A DNA stretch of 64,000 nucleotides from Nigrospora sphaerica (Eukaryota > Ascomycota > Sordariomycetes > Amphisphaeriales > Apiosporaceae): positions 372,001 to 436,000 of the forward strand of contig JAGVVL010000009.1 of NCBI GenBank assembly GCA_018287875.1, given 5' to 3'. Below are positions 47,339 through 58,828 of the stretch, piece after piece (within the stretch, counting starts at the first letter, position 1; each line of letters starts with the position of its first letter). The position numbers and the translations under genes were made by a program. Below the pieces are notes generated by a model. It was not told where the DNA came from and made no database searches. It was given only the letters and a program-made list of their open reading frames with translations.

Positions 47339-48339
47339 TTCGAAATTGATCAATACCGGATTGCATCTCGGAGAGACCCGCCTGAACAATTGACAGCGCA
47401 TTCCAAGTAGTAGCGGCACGACCAATAACAGACATACCGTGGCTCATGCGTTAGAGGGCGGCGCAGGGTGCGTACTAAGCGTTGCTTTACAATGAACTCC
47501 GAACACCCAATCTGGTACAAGACTACTGAGGCGTTCCTTGGGTGAAACAGAATCGGGAGAGTAACCGATGGGCTTCTCCGTGGCTTGGCCTCGCACATCG
47601 ATATCATCGAGCCTGTAGCCAAAGCTGCGAGAAATCAGTGGCGTCCGGAGCACCTTCAATGTAGGACTTGAGGAATGGTTACTTGTCAACGGGGTCCAAT
47701 ACGATCTGGTCTGGATTCAGTGGTGCGTGGGCTATCCAACAGATGAGCATCTTGTGGCCTTTCTGATGCGATGCCGGCAAGCCTTGAGCCCCGAGAACAG
47801 GGTCATTGGGATGAAAGAAAACATAAGCACAAGCGGCTCCGACTACTTCAATACCACCGACAATAGCCTGACTAGGTGAGACGGACTAGAGACCGCCTAA
47901 GAGCCGCAGAGCAACTAGGGGTAGGAGATCCCGAGCCTCACAGCCGACGCAACCGGCGAGGAGGAGCTCGAGACTCCAGAGAGGACAGGAAACGGATCAG
48001 CAGTCGTTCCTTTCGCTGCTATTCGGGCTCAAGGAGATAACCCAACAAGAGACCAATCATCTCGATGCTCTCCTAAGCACCTGTCTCGCTAAGGAAGCCA
48101 CAAGCGAAGATGAGGACCTCCTAAGAACCATTCATGCGCGAATATTCGCGTCAACACGGTCTCAAAGAGCACTTAAGGAGCTAGACGAACCAAGCGGACC
48201 GCAGGGCTTCGCTCCTCCACCCAAGTCCTGGCGTGAATTAGCTACTCACCCCAGAGGAGAGCAGTTCAGATAAGCTACCAAGCTCGAGATCGACAAGGCA
48301 GTGGCTATAAAAGCCTAGGAGGAGGTTCCAGACGCTCCC
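47339..48339. other. intergenic and decayed Copia sequence
   Basis: No host gene is supported. From about 47900 onward the sequence looks like badly decayed Copia polyprotein (many stops in all frames) leading into the clear RT fragment at 48340. Confidence 0.4.
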
Positions 48340-48655
48340 TCGTTCTTCAAGCTGCCCTTAAAATGGGTTTTCACCGATAAATTCGATGAGAACAATAAGC
48401 ACCTTCGCTGCAAAGCAAGGATCTGCGTGCGAGGAGATAAGCAAATTGTCACTTCACTAGCCAGCACGTACGCTACCACGCTAGCCTCGAAGTCCTTCAT
48501 GATTATCATGGCCCTAGCAGTATACTTCGACTGGGAAGTCAGACAGTTTGACGTTGTTAACGCATTCCTGAATGGAAAACCCTTCCGAAACTGACCCCAC
48601 ACAGCGATAATTCCACAACCACGACTGTATAAGCCACCGGATAGCCAGGAAACTG
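48340..48655 (+). mobile_element. Ty1/Copia fragment: start of RT domain
   Basis: The translation reads KWVFTDKFDENNKHLRCKAR, then CVRGDKQ, ASTYATTLASKSFMII and VRQFDVVNAFLNG, the classic first part of a Copia reverse transcriptase. Stops lie before and after it. The LINE sequence follows directly, so the LINE probably inserted here. Confidence 0.85.
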
Positions 48656-48681
48656 TTCCTAGGGCTTCATTTAGCCTAGAA

Positions 48682-49896
48682 ATGGTTGATTCACCACCCT
48701 CGGGGCAAAGCGCGGGTGGTGGGAGCCGCCAACGGCCCGCCCCACCGCCCGAGCCGACGCCTCCGGACTCGCGAACGCCATCGCCAAGCAGCAATGCGAC
48801 ACCGGGACGCAGTCCAGAAGCCATTCGCAGCACCGTCAACAGCATTAAACGCTTCCTAGCTGGCGACTCCGACGTTGTGGCCCTGGTCGCAGCCGTACAG
48901 GCCGCCATCCCAGTCCTGGAGGAGGCAGCCAAGGAACCCGACAGTCAGTCTAACATCGAAGAGTGCATCAGCGCCATCGAGAACGCGCTACAAGCTATCC
49001 ATAAGGATATTAAAGCTCCTAAGACATACACTGCAGCCGCTACTGCCCCTACCGCCGCTCCGGCGCCCAGGGTCCCCCAGGTGGCCAAGATACTGCCTCC
49101 TCGACACGAACGGGAGGTCACGGTCAAGGCCGCGGGAACTGAAGGACGCACCTACGAAGAGATCGTGCGGAAAGTCAACGCAGCGGTAAGTAGAGAAGCA
49201 GCAGTAGCTGCACGGAAGTTTCCTAGCGGAGACTATGCTATTACCTGTAAAACAGCAGAAGAGAAGCGACAGCTGGAAACCGACCGGGCCTGGACCACCG
49301 AAGCCTTCGGAGAGAACGCCTCTATCCAGAAAAGAAAGATCCTGGTGGTGGCCCATGGCATCAACAAGGAGGCCATAGAGACGAGCCAAGGGCGGCTAGG
49401 AGTCCAACTCCGGAACCAGCCCGGCGGCCCTATCGACGTCCTGGAGGCCAAGCTCCCTCGCAACGCCAAGACCTCGTCTAGGAAGGTCACGGCCCTGTAT
49501 ATTGTAGTACCCACGGTTCAACAAGCGGAACAGCTGTGTCGAGACGGCCTTATTTGGAAGTATGGCTACTATCCATGCGAGCCCTTCGCCGAAGGAGCAC
49601 AGCTTAAGCAGTGCTACCACTGCTACCGTTATGGACACATCGCCCGTGTCTGCCGCCACGCACGCAGGTGCGGGCTCTGCTCTTCAACAAAGCATGACGA
49701 CAAAGAATGCCCAGAAACCGAGAATAAGAGCCGGTACTGCTGTCCAGCATGCCGAGGACCACACACTGCGTGGTCCAAGGAGTGTCCAGTCCGCCAGGAA
49801 CAGGTCCAGATCGCCAAGGCTGCTTATGTCACGAGACCGAAGGGATTCGCACTGCCCTTGCAAGAACCCCCTAAACCAACAGCCGAAGACTGGTAG
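48682..49896 (+). CDS. LINE ORF1, gag-like with zinc knuckles
   Basis: The 404-aa frame is intact. After a Pro/Ser-rich start and a helical region come three CCHC-type knuckles near the C-terminus: CYHCYRYGHIARVC and CGLCSSTKHDDKEC (both CX2CX4HX4C) and CPACRGPHTAWSKEC. Such proteins bind element RNA. ORF2 starts 140 bp downstream in another frame. Confidence 0.92.
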   Translation: MVDSPPSGQSAGGGSRQRPAPPPEPTPPDSRTPSPSSNATPGRSPEAIRSTVNSIKRFLAGDSDVVALVAAVQAAIPVLEEAAKEPDSQSNIEECISAIENALQAIHKDIKAPKTYTAAATAPTAAPAPRVPQVAKILPPRHEREVTVKAAGTEGRTYEEIVRKVNAAVSREAAVAARKFPSGDYAITCKTAEEKRQLETDRAWTTEAFGENASIQKRKILVVAHGINKEAIETSQGRLGVQLRNQPGGPIDVLEAKLPRNAKTSSRKVTALYIVVPTVQQAEQLCRDGLIWKYGYYPCEPFAEGAQLKQCYHCYRYGHIARVCRHARRCGLCSSTKHDDKECPETENKSRYCCPACRGPHTAWSKECPVRQEQVQIAKAAYVTRPKGFALPLQEPPKPTAEDW

Positions 49897-50036
49897 ACAG
49901 TACAGCCACGGAAGCGTCGAGCAACCAGCTACCGTACTAGAAGCACGGGCAGAGCCCGCAGCAGAACCCACGAAGAGATAGACGACATGGACATCGAAAC
50001 ACCGGAGTCAACACTAAACAGCATCCACGCTCGACC

Positions 50037-53000
50037 ATGACAGCGCTAAGGATCCTACACTGGAACACGCAGAAAAGCAAGAAAGCACAGATCCCGGCAG
50101 TTGATGCCATCTCCGAAGAGTACGACGTCCTGGCTATCCAAGAGCCCTGGCAAAACCCACATGTACCGACCACCTACTGCCCGAGATCCTCTCCGTACCT
50201 CCTACTTTACGCGATCGAGGGAGGTAGGGCATGCATCTACATTAACAAGAAGTACACCCCAGCGCAGTGGACATACGAGGCGTAGCCAGATAAGTGTCGT
50301 ATCACAATCCAGCTACTAGACGGTCCCATAACGGTTATCTGCATATACTCGCCTCCCCCTGGATCCACCAGCAGATCGGACCTGCCAGCTATTGAAGCCC
50401 TCCATGCCGAACCCCAGCCAAGACAAACAGTCCTCGTGGGAGACTTCAACGTCCACCACCCCGTCTGGGGAGGATACAACGTCCGACCCCATAATGCAGC
50501 TGACAAGCTGCTCCAGCTAGCAGAATCCTGGAGACTCCAGCTGATCACACCCCCTGGAACACCGACATGGACACGAAAAGGATGCGCAGACTTTACGATC
50601 GACCTAGCCTGGGCCACGGACGATCTCCGGGTCGCCTACGACGGATACGCACCGTACGCAGGGTCCGATCACCTCCCTCAGGTGATACGCGTGGCTGGAC
50701 CTCATATAGACCGCCAAGACAGACCACGACGCAGCTGGAAAACAGCTGACTATAACCAGGCAAAAGTGGAAGCGGCGCACCTACCACAGCCAGGGCGACT
50801 CGAGACACCAGAAGAAATCGATAGCTACACCGAGACGTTAACTAAGGAGCTAACTCGGATAGCCGACCTAGTTGCCCCCCTCCGCTACTCTAAAGGGAGC
50901 GGCAAAGCCTGGTGGAACCGCGAGATAAAAGAAGTTATAGAGAAGGAGCGAAGAGCCCAGCGGACATGGCTTTCCGACAGGACGGACGCAGCTTGGCGAG
51001 CCCTCCGGCAGTCAACTCTCTTAAAGAAGAAAGCAATCCGAGAAGCCAAGACGGCGTCCTGGAGACATATGCTCCACGAGGCCTCTAGCCAGCCAGCTGG
51101 CGTCTGGAACATCGCGAGATGGTCCAGAACCGAAGGAGCCGCACCGCCGCTACCTCCAGCCGTCCCTACGCTCCACACACCGCCAGGCGAAGCAACGACC
51201 CATAAGGAGAAAACGGAGGCCTTCCGAGAGAGGTTTTACCCTCTCCCTAAAGCTATACATACCGGCTGCCGAATAACAAACCGGCTCGCAGCGCCTCTCG
51301 ATATGGACGGCAAGGTGACAGCAGAACAAGTCCAAGACGTCCTTACTAAGGCAGGCCAGTGGAAGGCACCTGGACCAGACCAGCTTCCGAACGGATTCCT
51401 TAAGCGCCTAGGAAAGCCCCTCTTCCAGGCCTTGGCCTCCCTAGCGGAAGCGTGCTGGCATATAGGATACTATCCAAGAGCGTTCCGAAAAGCAGTCACC
51501 GTTATCCTCCGGAAGCCAGGAAAGCAGCCAAACGAGTATCACCAAGCCGGCGGATGGAGACCTATTGCGCTGCTCAACACTATAGGAAAAGCGATCGAGA
51601 GCCTACTAGCGCAACGGCTAGCTAGCTTTGCCGAAGAAAACGGACTGCTCCCGGACGAACAGATGGGCAACCGGAAAAGCCGCTCCACGGAAACAGCTTT
51701 ACGGTTGCTAACGGACCTAGTCCGCACAGCCTGGAAACATGGAGGCGCAGCAACCCTTCTATCGCTGGATATTTCGGGCGCTTTCGACTCGGTCGACCAT
51801 GGAAGGCTCCTCGCTAACCTGCGAGCGCTAAGGGTCCCTATATGGACTATCAGCTGGATCCGAAGCTTCCTATCTAACCGGTCCACCACGCTATTCTTCG
51901 ACGGCCAGGAATCGGACGAGATCCCAGTCCTAGCAGGCGTCCCCCCGGGCTCACCCTTATCGCCTATCCTCTTCTGCCTCTATACAGCCGGTCTCTATAA
52001 GGCTCTCCGCGCCGTACCAGGGATAGCTACTATAGCCTTCGCAGACGACACGAACCTCGTAGGCTTCGGCTTAGACCCAGAACAGACCTGCGAGCGGCTG
52101 GAAGCCGCTCATAAGGTCTGCAAAGACTGGGCTATTAGCCACGGCATGACCTTCGCAGTATAGAAATATCACCTAGTCCACTTCTCTCGAAGACGGAAAG
52201 GTCCGGACACGAAGATAGCCTTAGAAGGTCACGAAATCGAACCAGAAGACTCCTGCCGCGTCCTTGGCATCCAGGTGGATAGACGTCTCCGCTGGGACGT
52301 CCATATCCAGTCGATATCGAAGAAGATGGCGACGCAGGTCTATGCCCTAGACCGGATAGCCGGCTCGACATGGGGCGCGTCCCTCCAGCGAGCCCGCCAA
52401 GTTTACACAGCCGTCGTACGGTCTGCTATAGGCTACGGAGCCTCAGAATGGCACCATCACATTCTGAAGAGCAGGGCTAAGGCACTAGGTGACATTCAGA
52501 CCGAGTGCCTCCGTAAGGTCACGGGGGCCTTCAAGGCGACAGCAGCCACGACACTAGAAACAGAAGCCTATGTATCGCCCTTAGACGTATGGCTTAATAA
52601 AAGAGTGGCGGCTTCGGAAGAGAGGCTCCAACAGCCACGCATCGCCTCGCTTATCCAAGCAAGATGCGACAACGCAGCCAGATGGATTCTAACAAGACCG
52701 ACTCGCCGGCGCAGACCGAAAGGCCCCGACGCTCCCGATCGCAAGAGGTGGCTAGACGAATGGTTAGCTGGAGACTCAGCACATAGGGCTGAGGAGAGAG
52801 ACTGGCTCCAGAGATGGCAACAAACGCAGCAAAACCGAACAGCACGAGCCCCTGCAACAACTAAGATGCCGCCAGACAAGCACGTCCTTAAGCTCCATAA
52901 GGGACTCCACAAGGCAGAGAGCTCGATCCTCGTCCAAGCGAGGACCGGCAAGATTGGGCTGCGAGACTTCCTTCTCAAGCGCAGGGTTCCAGGCTTCGAT

Positions 53001-53087
53001 AGCCCATGGTGTGACTGCGGTCAGGGCAGGGAGACCGTCCGGCATATCCTTGTTTTCTGCCTACGGGAAAGAGAAAGAAGAGAGCAT
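50037..53087 (+). pseudogene. LINE ORF2: endonuclease and reverse transcriptase with two stops
   Basis: An APE-type endonuclease (LRILHWNTQKSK, IQEPW, VGDFNVHHPVWGG, GSDHLP) is followed by RT (GWRPIALL, LDISGAFDSVDH, FADDTNLVG). TAG stops occur at 50283-50285 and 52161-52163; copy 1 has CAG at the second site, so it is a C-to-T change. In RT, the motif GVPQGSP has become GVPPGSP, altering a conserved Gln. The last part encodes the C-terminal domain up to 53087. The element cannot make full ORF2 protein. Confidence 0.92.
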
Positions 53088-53450
53088 GGGCAAGCCGCTG
53101 GGGACATGGCGGCACAGGGCGGGCGCGGCCAAGGTGCTGCAGGGCTCGCTCACGGCGCTGGCGCTCGGCCATCGGCACCTCTGGATCGACTCGTGCTGCA
53201 TCGACAAGATGCGCAGCGCCGAGTTGGCCGAGGCTGTCAACTCCATGTACCGCTGGTACCGCGACGCCGCCGTCTGCCTCGCCTTCCTGGCCGACGTGCG
53301 GGCCGACGACGGCCTCCTCGCCAACTGCTGATTCACCCGCGGCTGGACGCTGCAGGAGCTCGTCGCCCCGCGGCGCCGACTGGACCGACTTGGGCGGCCG
53401 CGCCGACTGGGCCGTCCGGATCGCCGCCACGTCCAATGACGCCGACCTTT
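53088..53450 (+). pseudogene. HET-domain (heterokaryon incompatibility) fragment
   Basis: The fragment encodes the heart of a HET domain: HLWIDSCCIDKMRSAELAEA, NSMYRWYRDAAVCLAFLADV, then FTRGWTLQELVAPRR. A TGA at 53329-53331 precedes FTRGW, and the frame shifts soon after. Neither the domain start nor a downstream region is present. It is joined directly to the broken 3' side of LINE copy 3 and is GC-richer than its surroundings, as host genes here are. Confidence 0.88.
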
Positions 53451-54097
53451 TGCTGTTGCGAGCTTCTCTCCAGTCCATATCACCGTCTGGCCCATCTATG
53501 TCCACCCCCCCGCGCTGTCACCACGACTGCGCAACGACCAGGCTCAACACCCCTCTGACAACCTTGCATAGAGATCGTGTGTTGGGCAGCAGCTAAATCA
53601 GAACGCGAGCAGAGGATCATTGGCGGCTAAGTCGGCCCAAGCCAAGCCTTGGGGGTGTTTCTTGGCAGGCTCTTGGCGATCGGAAATCGTGTGTTTGCTT
53701 CGGGGGGCCATACAGTTCGGTCCTAGTGCTGACCAAAGCCTTGCACTAGTGGTTTCGGGCGCGATGCCTTGCCTTGCTCCTTCGAGCAGCTTTTATGTTC
53801 CTTTTTTCCCTTCAGTCCAATCGGCTTCTTCTATTTGCAGAACAGTTACTGTGGTCAGCCCTGAGCGGCCATCGCCGTATTCGCTTCGGGGACATCATGA
53901 ATACGACGACCCTCGGCTTGCCTGCCCCCACTGTGGGGAATGAACCCGTATGAGTTTGACCAAATACTTAAGAGTGATACGCTTGCAGCTAGCCCCATTA
54001 TAGGAAATCTATCTTACGAAGATAAGAAGAAAGTCGTCAGACCCAGTCCCAACTTTTCACCAGACGTCACGGAACCCAGGTGAAGCTGGCTGACGCG
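53451..54097. other. intergenic, no gene seen
   Basis: Lies between the HET fragment and the membrane-protein gene. Nothing recognisable; the right part should contain the promoter of the gene at 54098. Confidence 0.4.
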
Positions 54098-54975
54098 ATG
54101 TTTCACGATGCCCCCGAGGTCACTCCAACCACCGGTCCGCACGCATACCACCAGCCTCCCGAAGTATACCACCAGCCTCTCGAAGCATACCATCAAACAG
54201 ACAAGCCTGCACTGAGAATCAGCCACCACGAGCCACATGAAGACCACACGCCACTACCGCCCAAGGTGGTAGGACGCCTCCCAGACCGAAAGAGCGTTCT
54301 GATTTACGGTTGCATGGCCGTTCTGGTTGCAGCTGTTATAGGCCTTTCAGTTGCTACAGGTCTGGGGATGAAGCGGGCGTCAGAGGCGGAACTGCGAGCT
54401 ACGACGGCAGAAAAGCGAGCTGCAATTGCAGAAGATCAACTCTCGACTCGTGTCGATTCCACGACGGCGGGGAACGGGACAATCTTGCCGAGCTCGGATG
54501 GTCCCACTGACGCCAGCCTCGGAGCGATTGATAAAGGCTGCTCGTCTATTCCCGACACAGTTAATAATAGCCTCCACACGACATTAGGTAAGTTTTTGTG
54601 CCCCTTGATCAGTGTACGTGGCAGCAGGGGTACTAACCAAGGGGGATTTCCGCAGCTGGTAAAAAGTCTTTCCGGATCCTCTGTAACGCCGACGCCGCCA
54701 ACAAGCCACTGCTTGCCTTGCTCGTCTCGGACTTTGATCAATGCATGTATGCATGCGCGAGCTACACGAGAGACATGCCCGCCTTCTTTCCCGACGATGA
54801 TCAGCGCAATGCGACCTGCTCCGGTGTTAGTTTTATTCCCTCTTGGGCTGAGTGGGAAGGACTCATCGCTGCCAAATCCCGAGGCAATTGCTACCTCAAG
54901 CAGGGCCCTATGAACGCAAACACGCCTTATAAAACCCCGTCTGGAGCTTCCACACACTCAGCATACGCTGTGTAA
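54098..54975 (+). CDS. single-pass membrane protein with Cys-rich (PAN-like) ectodomain
   Basis: Two exons, 54098-54587 and 54656-54975, joined by a 68-nt intron with a TACTAAC branch site, give 269 aa. A cytosolic His/Pro/Tyr-rich start (HQPPEVYHQPLEAYHQ) is followed by one membrane helix (CMAVLVAAVIGLSVATG), a short helix, and an ectodomain with CSSIP, FRILCNADA, DFDQCMYACASY, ATCSGVSFIPSW and GNCYLKQGP. This architecture is a common uncharacterised ascomycete family. The Cys pattern suggests a PAN/apple-like fold. The gene is intact. A GTG 18 bp upstream is in frame, but the ATG is preferred. Confidence 0.8.
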
Positions 54976-55240
54976 TTTGACAACGGGGTCGTGGTACAGT
55001 GGGGTTCAGGTTCACCGTCCACTTTTTGTCATAGAGAATCTAAATACCGGGCCGCTTTTAGCCAGAGGTACGTACTGTACAGTAACATTTCTACAAAGCA
55101 CTGTGTACCGCCACTACAGGCATGTTAACAAATGGTCAACTGAGATGAGCTACGTAAGCAGGCATTCCACATCACCAAATGGGTCTAATAAGGAGTGAAA
55201 CTGTTACATTCTTTCAATTAATGAGGCTGGACTATAAAAC

Positions 55241-58200
55241 TTATATAGAAAACGAGCCCGCACCACTATATTCATCATCAAATAGCCTTAACGCCGAGAG
55301 TGGGAGCATGACTTGCTCGGCACGCCAAGTATCTGACATTTCGAGAGACGAAGAAGTGTCTGGGTGTTCGGAGCCCAACATCCTGCAGCGAGTTTCACCA
55401 CAGGAGTCCATCAAGTCGATAGCATCAAGCACGCGCTCTTGAGAGTGCAAGGTAAAAGCCAGGTTGGCCATGCTGGTGAGCGTGTCGGGATGAGCAGGCC
55501 CCAGTTTCTCCTTGCGAGTCTCCATCACTTCCACCTCCAGCTTCTCGGCCTCTTCCCATCGGCCTTGGTTCCGAAACGTCGACGCCAGGTTGGCCATGCT
55601 GGTGAGCGTGGAGGGATGAGCAGGCCCCAGTTTCTCCTTGCGAGTCTCCATCACTTCCACAAACAGCTTCTCGGCCTCTTCCCATCGGCCTTGGTTCCAA
55701 AACGTCGACGCCAGGTTGGCCATGCTGGTGAGCGTGGAGGGATGAGCAGGCCCCAGTTTCTCCTTGCGAGTCTCCATCACTTCCACCTCCAGCTTCTCGG
55801 CCTCTTCCCATCGGCCTTGGTTCCAAAACGTCGACGCCAGGTTGGCCATGCTGGTGAGCGTGGAGGGATGAGCAGGCCCCAGTTTCTCCTTGCGAGTCTC
55901 CATCACTTCCACAAACAGCTTCTCGGCCTCTTTCCATCGGCCTTGGTTCCAAAACGTCGACGCCAGGTTGGCCATGCTGGTGAGCGTGTCGGGATGAGCA
56001 GGCCCCAGTTTCTCCTTGCTCCTCTCCATCACTTCCACCTCCAGCTTCTCGGCCTCTTTCCATCGGCCTTGGTTCCGGTACGTCGACGCCAGGTTGGCCA
56101 TGCTGGTGAGCGTGTCGGGATGAGCAGGCCCCAGTTTCTCCTTGCTCCTCTCCATCACTTCCACAAACAGCTTCTCGGCCTCTTTCCATCGGCCTTGGTT
56201 CCAAAACGTCGACGCCAGGTTGGCCATGCTGGTGAGCGTGGAGGGATGAGCAGGCCCCAGTTTCTCCTTGCTCCTCTCCATCACTTCCACCTCCAGCTTC
56301 TCGGCCTCTTTCCATCGGCCTTGGTTCCAAAACGTCGACGCCAGGTTGGCCATGCTGGTGAGCGTGTCGGGATGAGCAGGCCCCAGTTTCTCCTTGCGAG
56401 TCTCCATCACTTCCACCTCCAGCTTCTCGGCCTCTTCCCATCGGCCTTGGTTCCAAAACGTCGACGCCAGGTTGGCCATGCTGGTGAGCGTGGAGGGATG
56501 AGCAGGCCCCAGTTTCTCCTTGCGAGTCTCCATCACTTCCACCTCCAGCTTCTCGGCCTCTTCCCATCGGCCTTGGTTCCAAAACGTCGACGCCAGGTTG
56601 GCCATGCTGGTGAGCGTGGAGGGATGAGCAGGCCCCAGTTTCTCCTTGCTCCTCTCCATCACTTCCACCTCCAGCTTCTCGGCCTCTTCCCATCGGCCTT
56701 GGTTCCAAAACGTCGACGCCAGGTTGGCCATGCTGGTGAGCGTGGAGGGATGAGCAGGCCCCAGTTTCTCCTTGCGAGTCTCCATCACTTCCACAAACAG
56801 CTTCTCGGCCTCTTTCCATCGGCCTTGGTTCCGGTACGTCGACGCCAGGTTGGCCATGCTGGTGAGCGTGTCGGGATGAGCAGGCCCCAGTTTCTCCTTG
56901 CTCCTCTCCATCACTTCCACAAACAGCTTCTCGGCCTCTTCCCATCGGCCTTGGTTCCAAAACGTCGACGCCAGGTTGGCCATGCTGGTGAGCGTGTCGG
57001 GATGAGCAGGCCCCAGTTTCTCCTTGCTCCTCTCCATCACTTCCACAAACAGCTTCTCCGCCTTCTTATACCTCCCTTGATCTCGAAGCACTTCACCAAC
57101 CATTGAAACACTATGCCAGGTTAGCTCGTGCTCCTCGCCTAGCGTTTCTAGCCTAGCATCGCGCGACTTCTTCGCCATTGTCTCCGCCAAGCTGTATCTG
57201 CCTTGTCCTTGGGCATACCAGCTGCCGTTGTACAAGATCTGCGCCCACTCTTTGAGCGATTCCCCACCTTTGGGGCGGTGGTTGATCGCTCCTTCCACAT
57301 GGGCAAACAGCCTTTGGCATGTCGTCCAGTTGCCGTAAGCCCCCGTCGGGAATTCGCGTGCCATCCGACTGAGAAACTGCTCCTTGAATAGTTCGGTTCT
57401 TTCTTCGGCACCCAGCCACCTTCTCGTTGCAAGCTGCACAAGACTGTGCATCTCAAAGACGACACCTGTCTCGTCCATGGAGATAAGACTGTAGCTTCGC
57501 AGCATTAGTAGATCATCCTCGAACGTCTGCTCCACGGAGTTATCGGAATCGCTGCTGGCATCAGAATCGTCACTGTCGCTATCAGATTCGCTCCTTTCGT
57601 CAATGTCGCTGTCCTCTTCGTTCCTGCCGCTTTCGGAGTGATGCCTATGGCGGTCCTGGCTTGAGATGCGGTCGGGCGGCCGCACTAATGATTCTGGGAT
57701 CCCTTGGCGATCGAAGAAGCTCATAAGAGAGAGTAGATCGGCTGCCGATGGCCTCTCGGATCGGATAGACTCGAATGAGATCTGCCACGTCACGATCACC
57801 GAGTTTGATGCGTCGCGGTCTCGTCGCAAGTCGCCTTCGTCCCGGTTTAACAGGCTGAACTTCCGTCGTTCACTCTTCTGGAATTCTTCCAAGTATTTGC
57901 CGATCGAGCTTCGCGGCGCCTGCTGTCGGATGTACGCCCCGGCTTGACTAATCGCTAGAGGCATATACTCAAGGGCTTCCACCAACGCCGCACTCTTATC
58001 CATGTCGGGTTGGTGACCGGTCTTCTTCTCGAGCAATGCAAGTGCATCCCCCTTGTCCATTGGTGGGACATCGATGCTGTTGCCGCCGCCAGTCAGCTTC
58101 TCAGCAACTTTCTTGTTTCTCGTTGTAATCAAGATGGACCCATGGGAACTTTGCGGCAGATAGGTTGAGAGAGCCCGTCCCCTGCTGTCGTTCGTCGCGG

Positions 58201-58828
58201 TCGCATTGGCGGCGTTGGTGGAGCCATGGTCGGCATCGAAGAGGACACTGGCGTTGTCTGCATTGTCCAGAATGAGGAGCCACGGCCCGCTTTCCTTGCT
58301 GCAGAGCCACTGCTCTACAAGCTGGGGGATGTTTGCGTCCTGTTGTTTTCGCCCCGGGAGCTTGACCGTCTCGGCGATGGATCTGAAGCCCTCCTCCACG
58401 CGCGCCCGCGTCTCGGCATGGATCCAGAACACCCATGTAGGTTGATTCTTCTGTGTCGCTGTGTCGTCCGTTCGATAGGCGTACTCGATGGCGAGCTGCG
58501 ACTTGCCTACCCCGCCCAACCCTACAAGCGCAGCGCGGGAAGCTGGTCCCGAGCAGGCAGCTTGGATCTGGCCTAAGAGGGTGTCGCGTTCAACAAAGTC
58601 GGCGTCGCGGCGGAAGGGGATCGTGAGGCACGGTTCCGGTGGTGTTTCTGGTCGTTCTAATAAGGTTGGTCAGCATACGTCGTGGCAGGGTGATGGGCGG
58701 GAGGGACGTGATCAAAGTTTGCCCTAACCGGATGGCAAGTGGAACTGGTTGGTGATTGATCCGCTGTTCAACCCCACTTGGAACCCGCGGTTCCCGTCGC
58801 CAAAGGCGACTCGTGTGTGCTCAGCCAT
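55241..58828 (-). CDS. NLR receptor: amyloid motif, NB-ARC, TPR repeats
   Basis: Exon 1 (58828-58729, 33 codons) and exon 2 (58656-55241) join through a 72-nt intron, giving 1171 aa. Residues 7-32 carry an amyloid-signalling-type motif (FGDGNRGFQVGLNSGSI). Then comes NB-ARC: P-loop GLGGVGKS (79-86), WLLILDNAD, LITTRNKK and a GLPL-like MPLAISQAGAYI. An acidic Ser/Asp insert precedes a winged-helix-like region. The C-terminal half is 12 near-identical 42-residue TPR units and a decayed 13th. This is a fungal NLR: ligand binding to the repeats should drive oligomerisation, exposing the N-terminal motif to template the partner effector at 59079-59976, which carries the same motif. The gene is intact. 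The exon 1 call rests on the motif, the splice signals and the ATG. Confidence 0.93.
55450..57060 (-). repeat. 126-bp tandem repeats encoding 12 TPR units
   Basis: Each 126-bp unit encodes KEKLGPAHP..TLTSMANLAS followed by NQGRW.EAEKL.VEVME. Units are almost identical in DNA and differ only at set places: Asp or Ser after HP; Phe-Trp, Tyr-Arg or Phe-Arg before NQGRW; Glu or Lys after NQGRW; Phe or Glu after EAEKL; Arg-Ser or Thr-Arg after VEVME. Long frames on the other strand and in other frames are shadows of this array. Confidence 0.95.

Larger units (their letters stand above)
48656..53087 (+). mobile_element. LINE copy 3, near full length, 3' end lost
   Basis: It has both ORFs in order: a gag-like ORF1 and an endonuclease-RT ORF2. 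The 5' boundary is set only by the end of Copia similarity. The 3' end is missing: identity to copies 1 and 2 stops at GAGAGCAT (53087) and a HET-domain gene fragment follows. It is the only copy that shows the 5' half of the family. Confidence 0.9.

Noticed and set aside
55450..57060. Regular direct repeats resembling a CRISPR-like array
   Set aside because: Units are contiguous 126-bp coding repeats without spacers in a eukaryotic gene.
55364..57106. 580-aa open frame on the plus strand (and a 511-aa frame on the minus strand) over the TPR array
   Set aside because: Both repeat with the 126-bp period of the NLR TPR units and have no domain; they are frame shadows of a repeat without stops.
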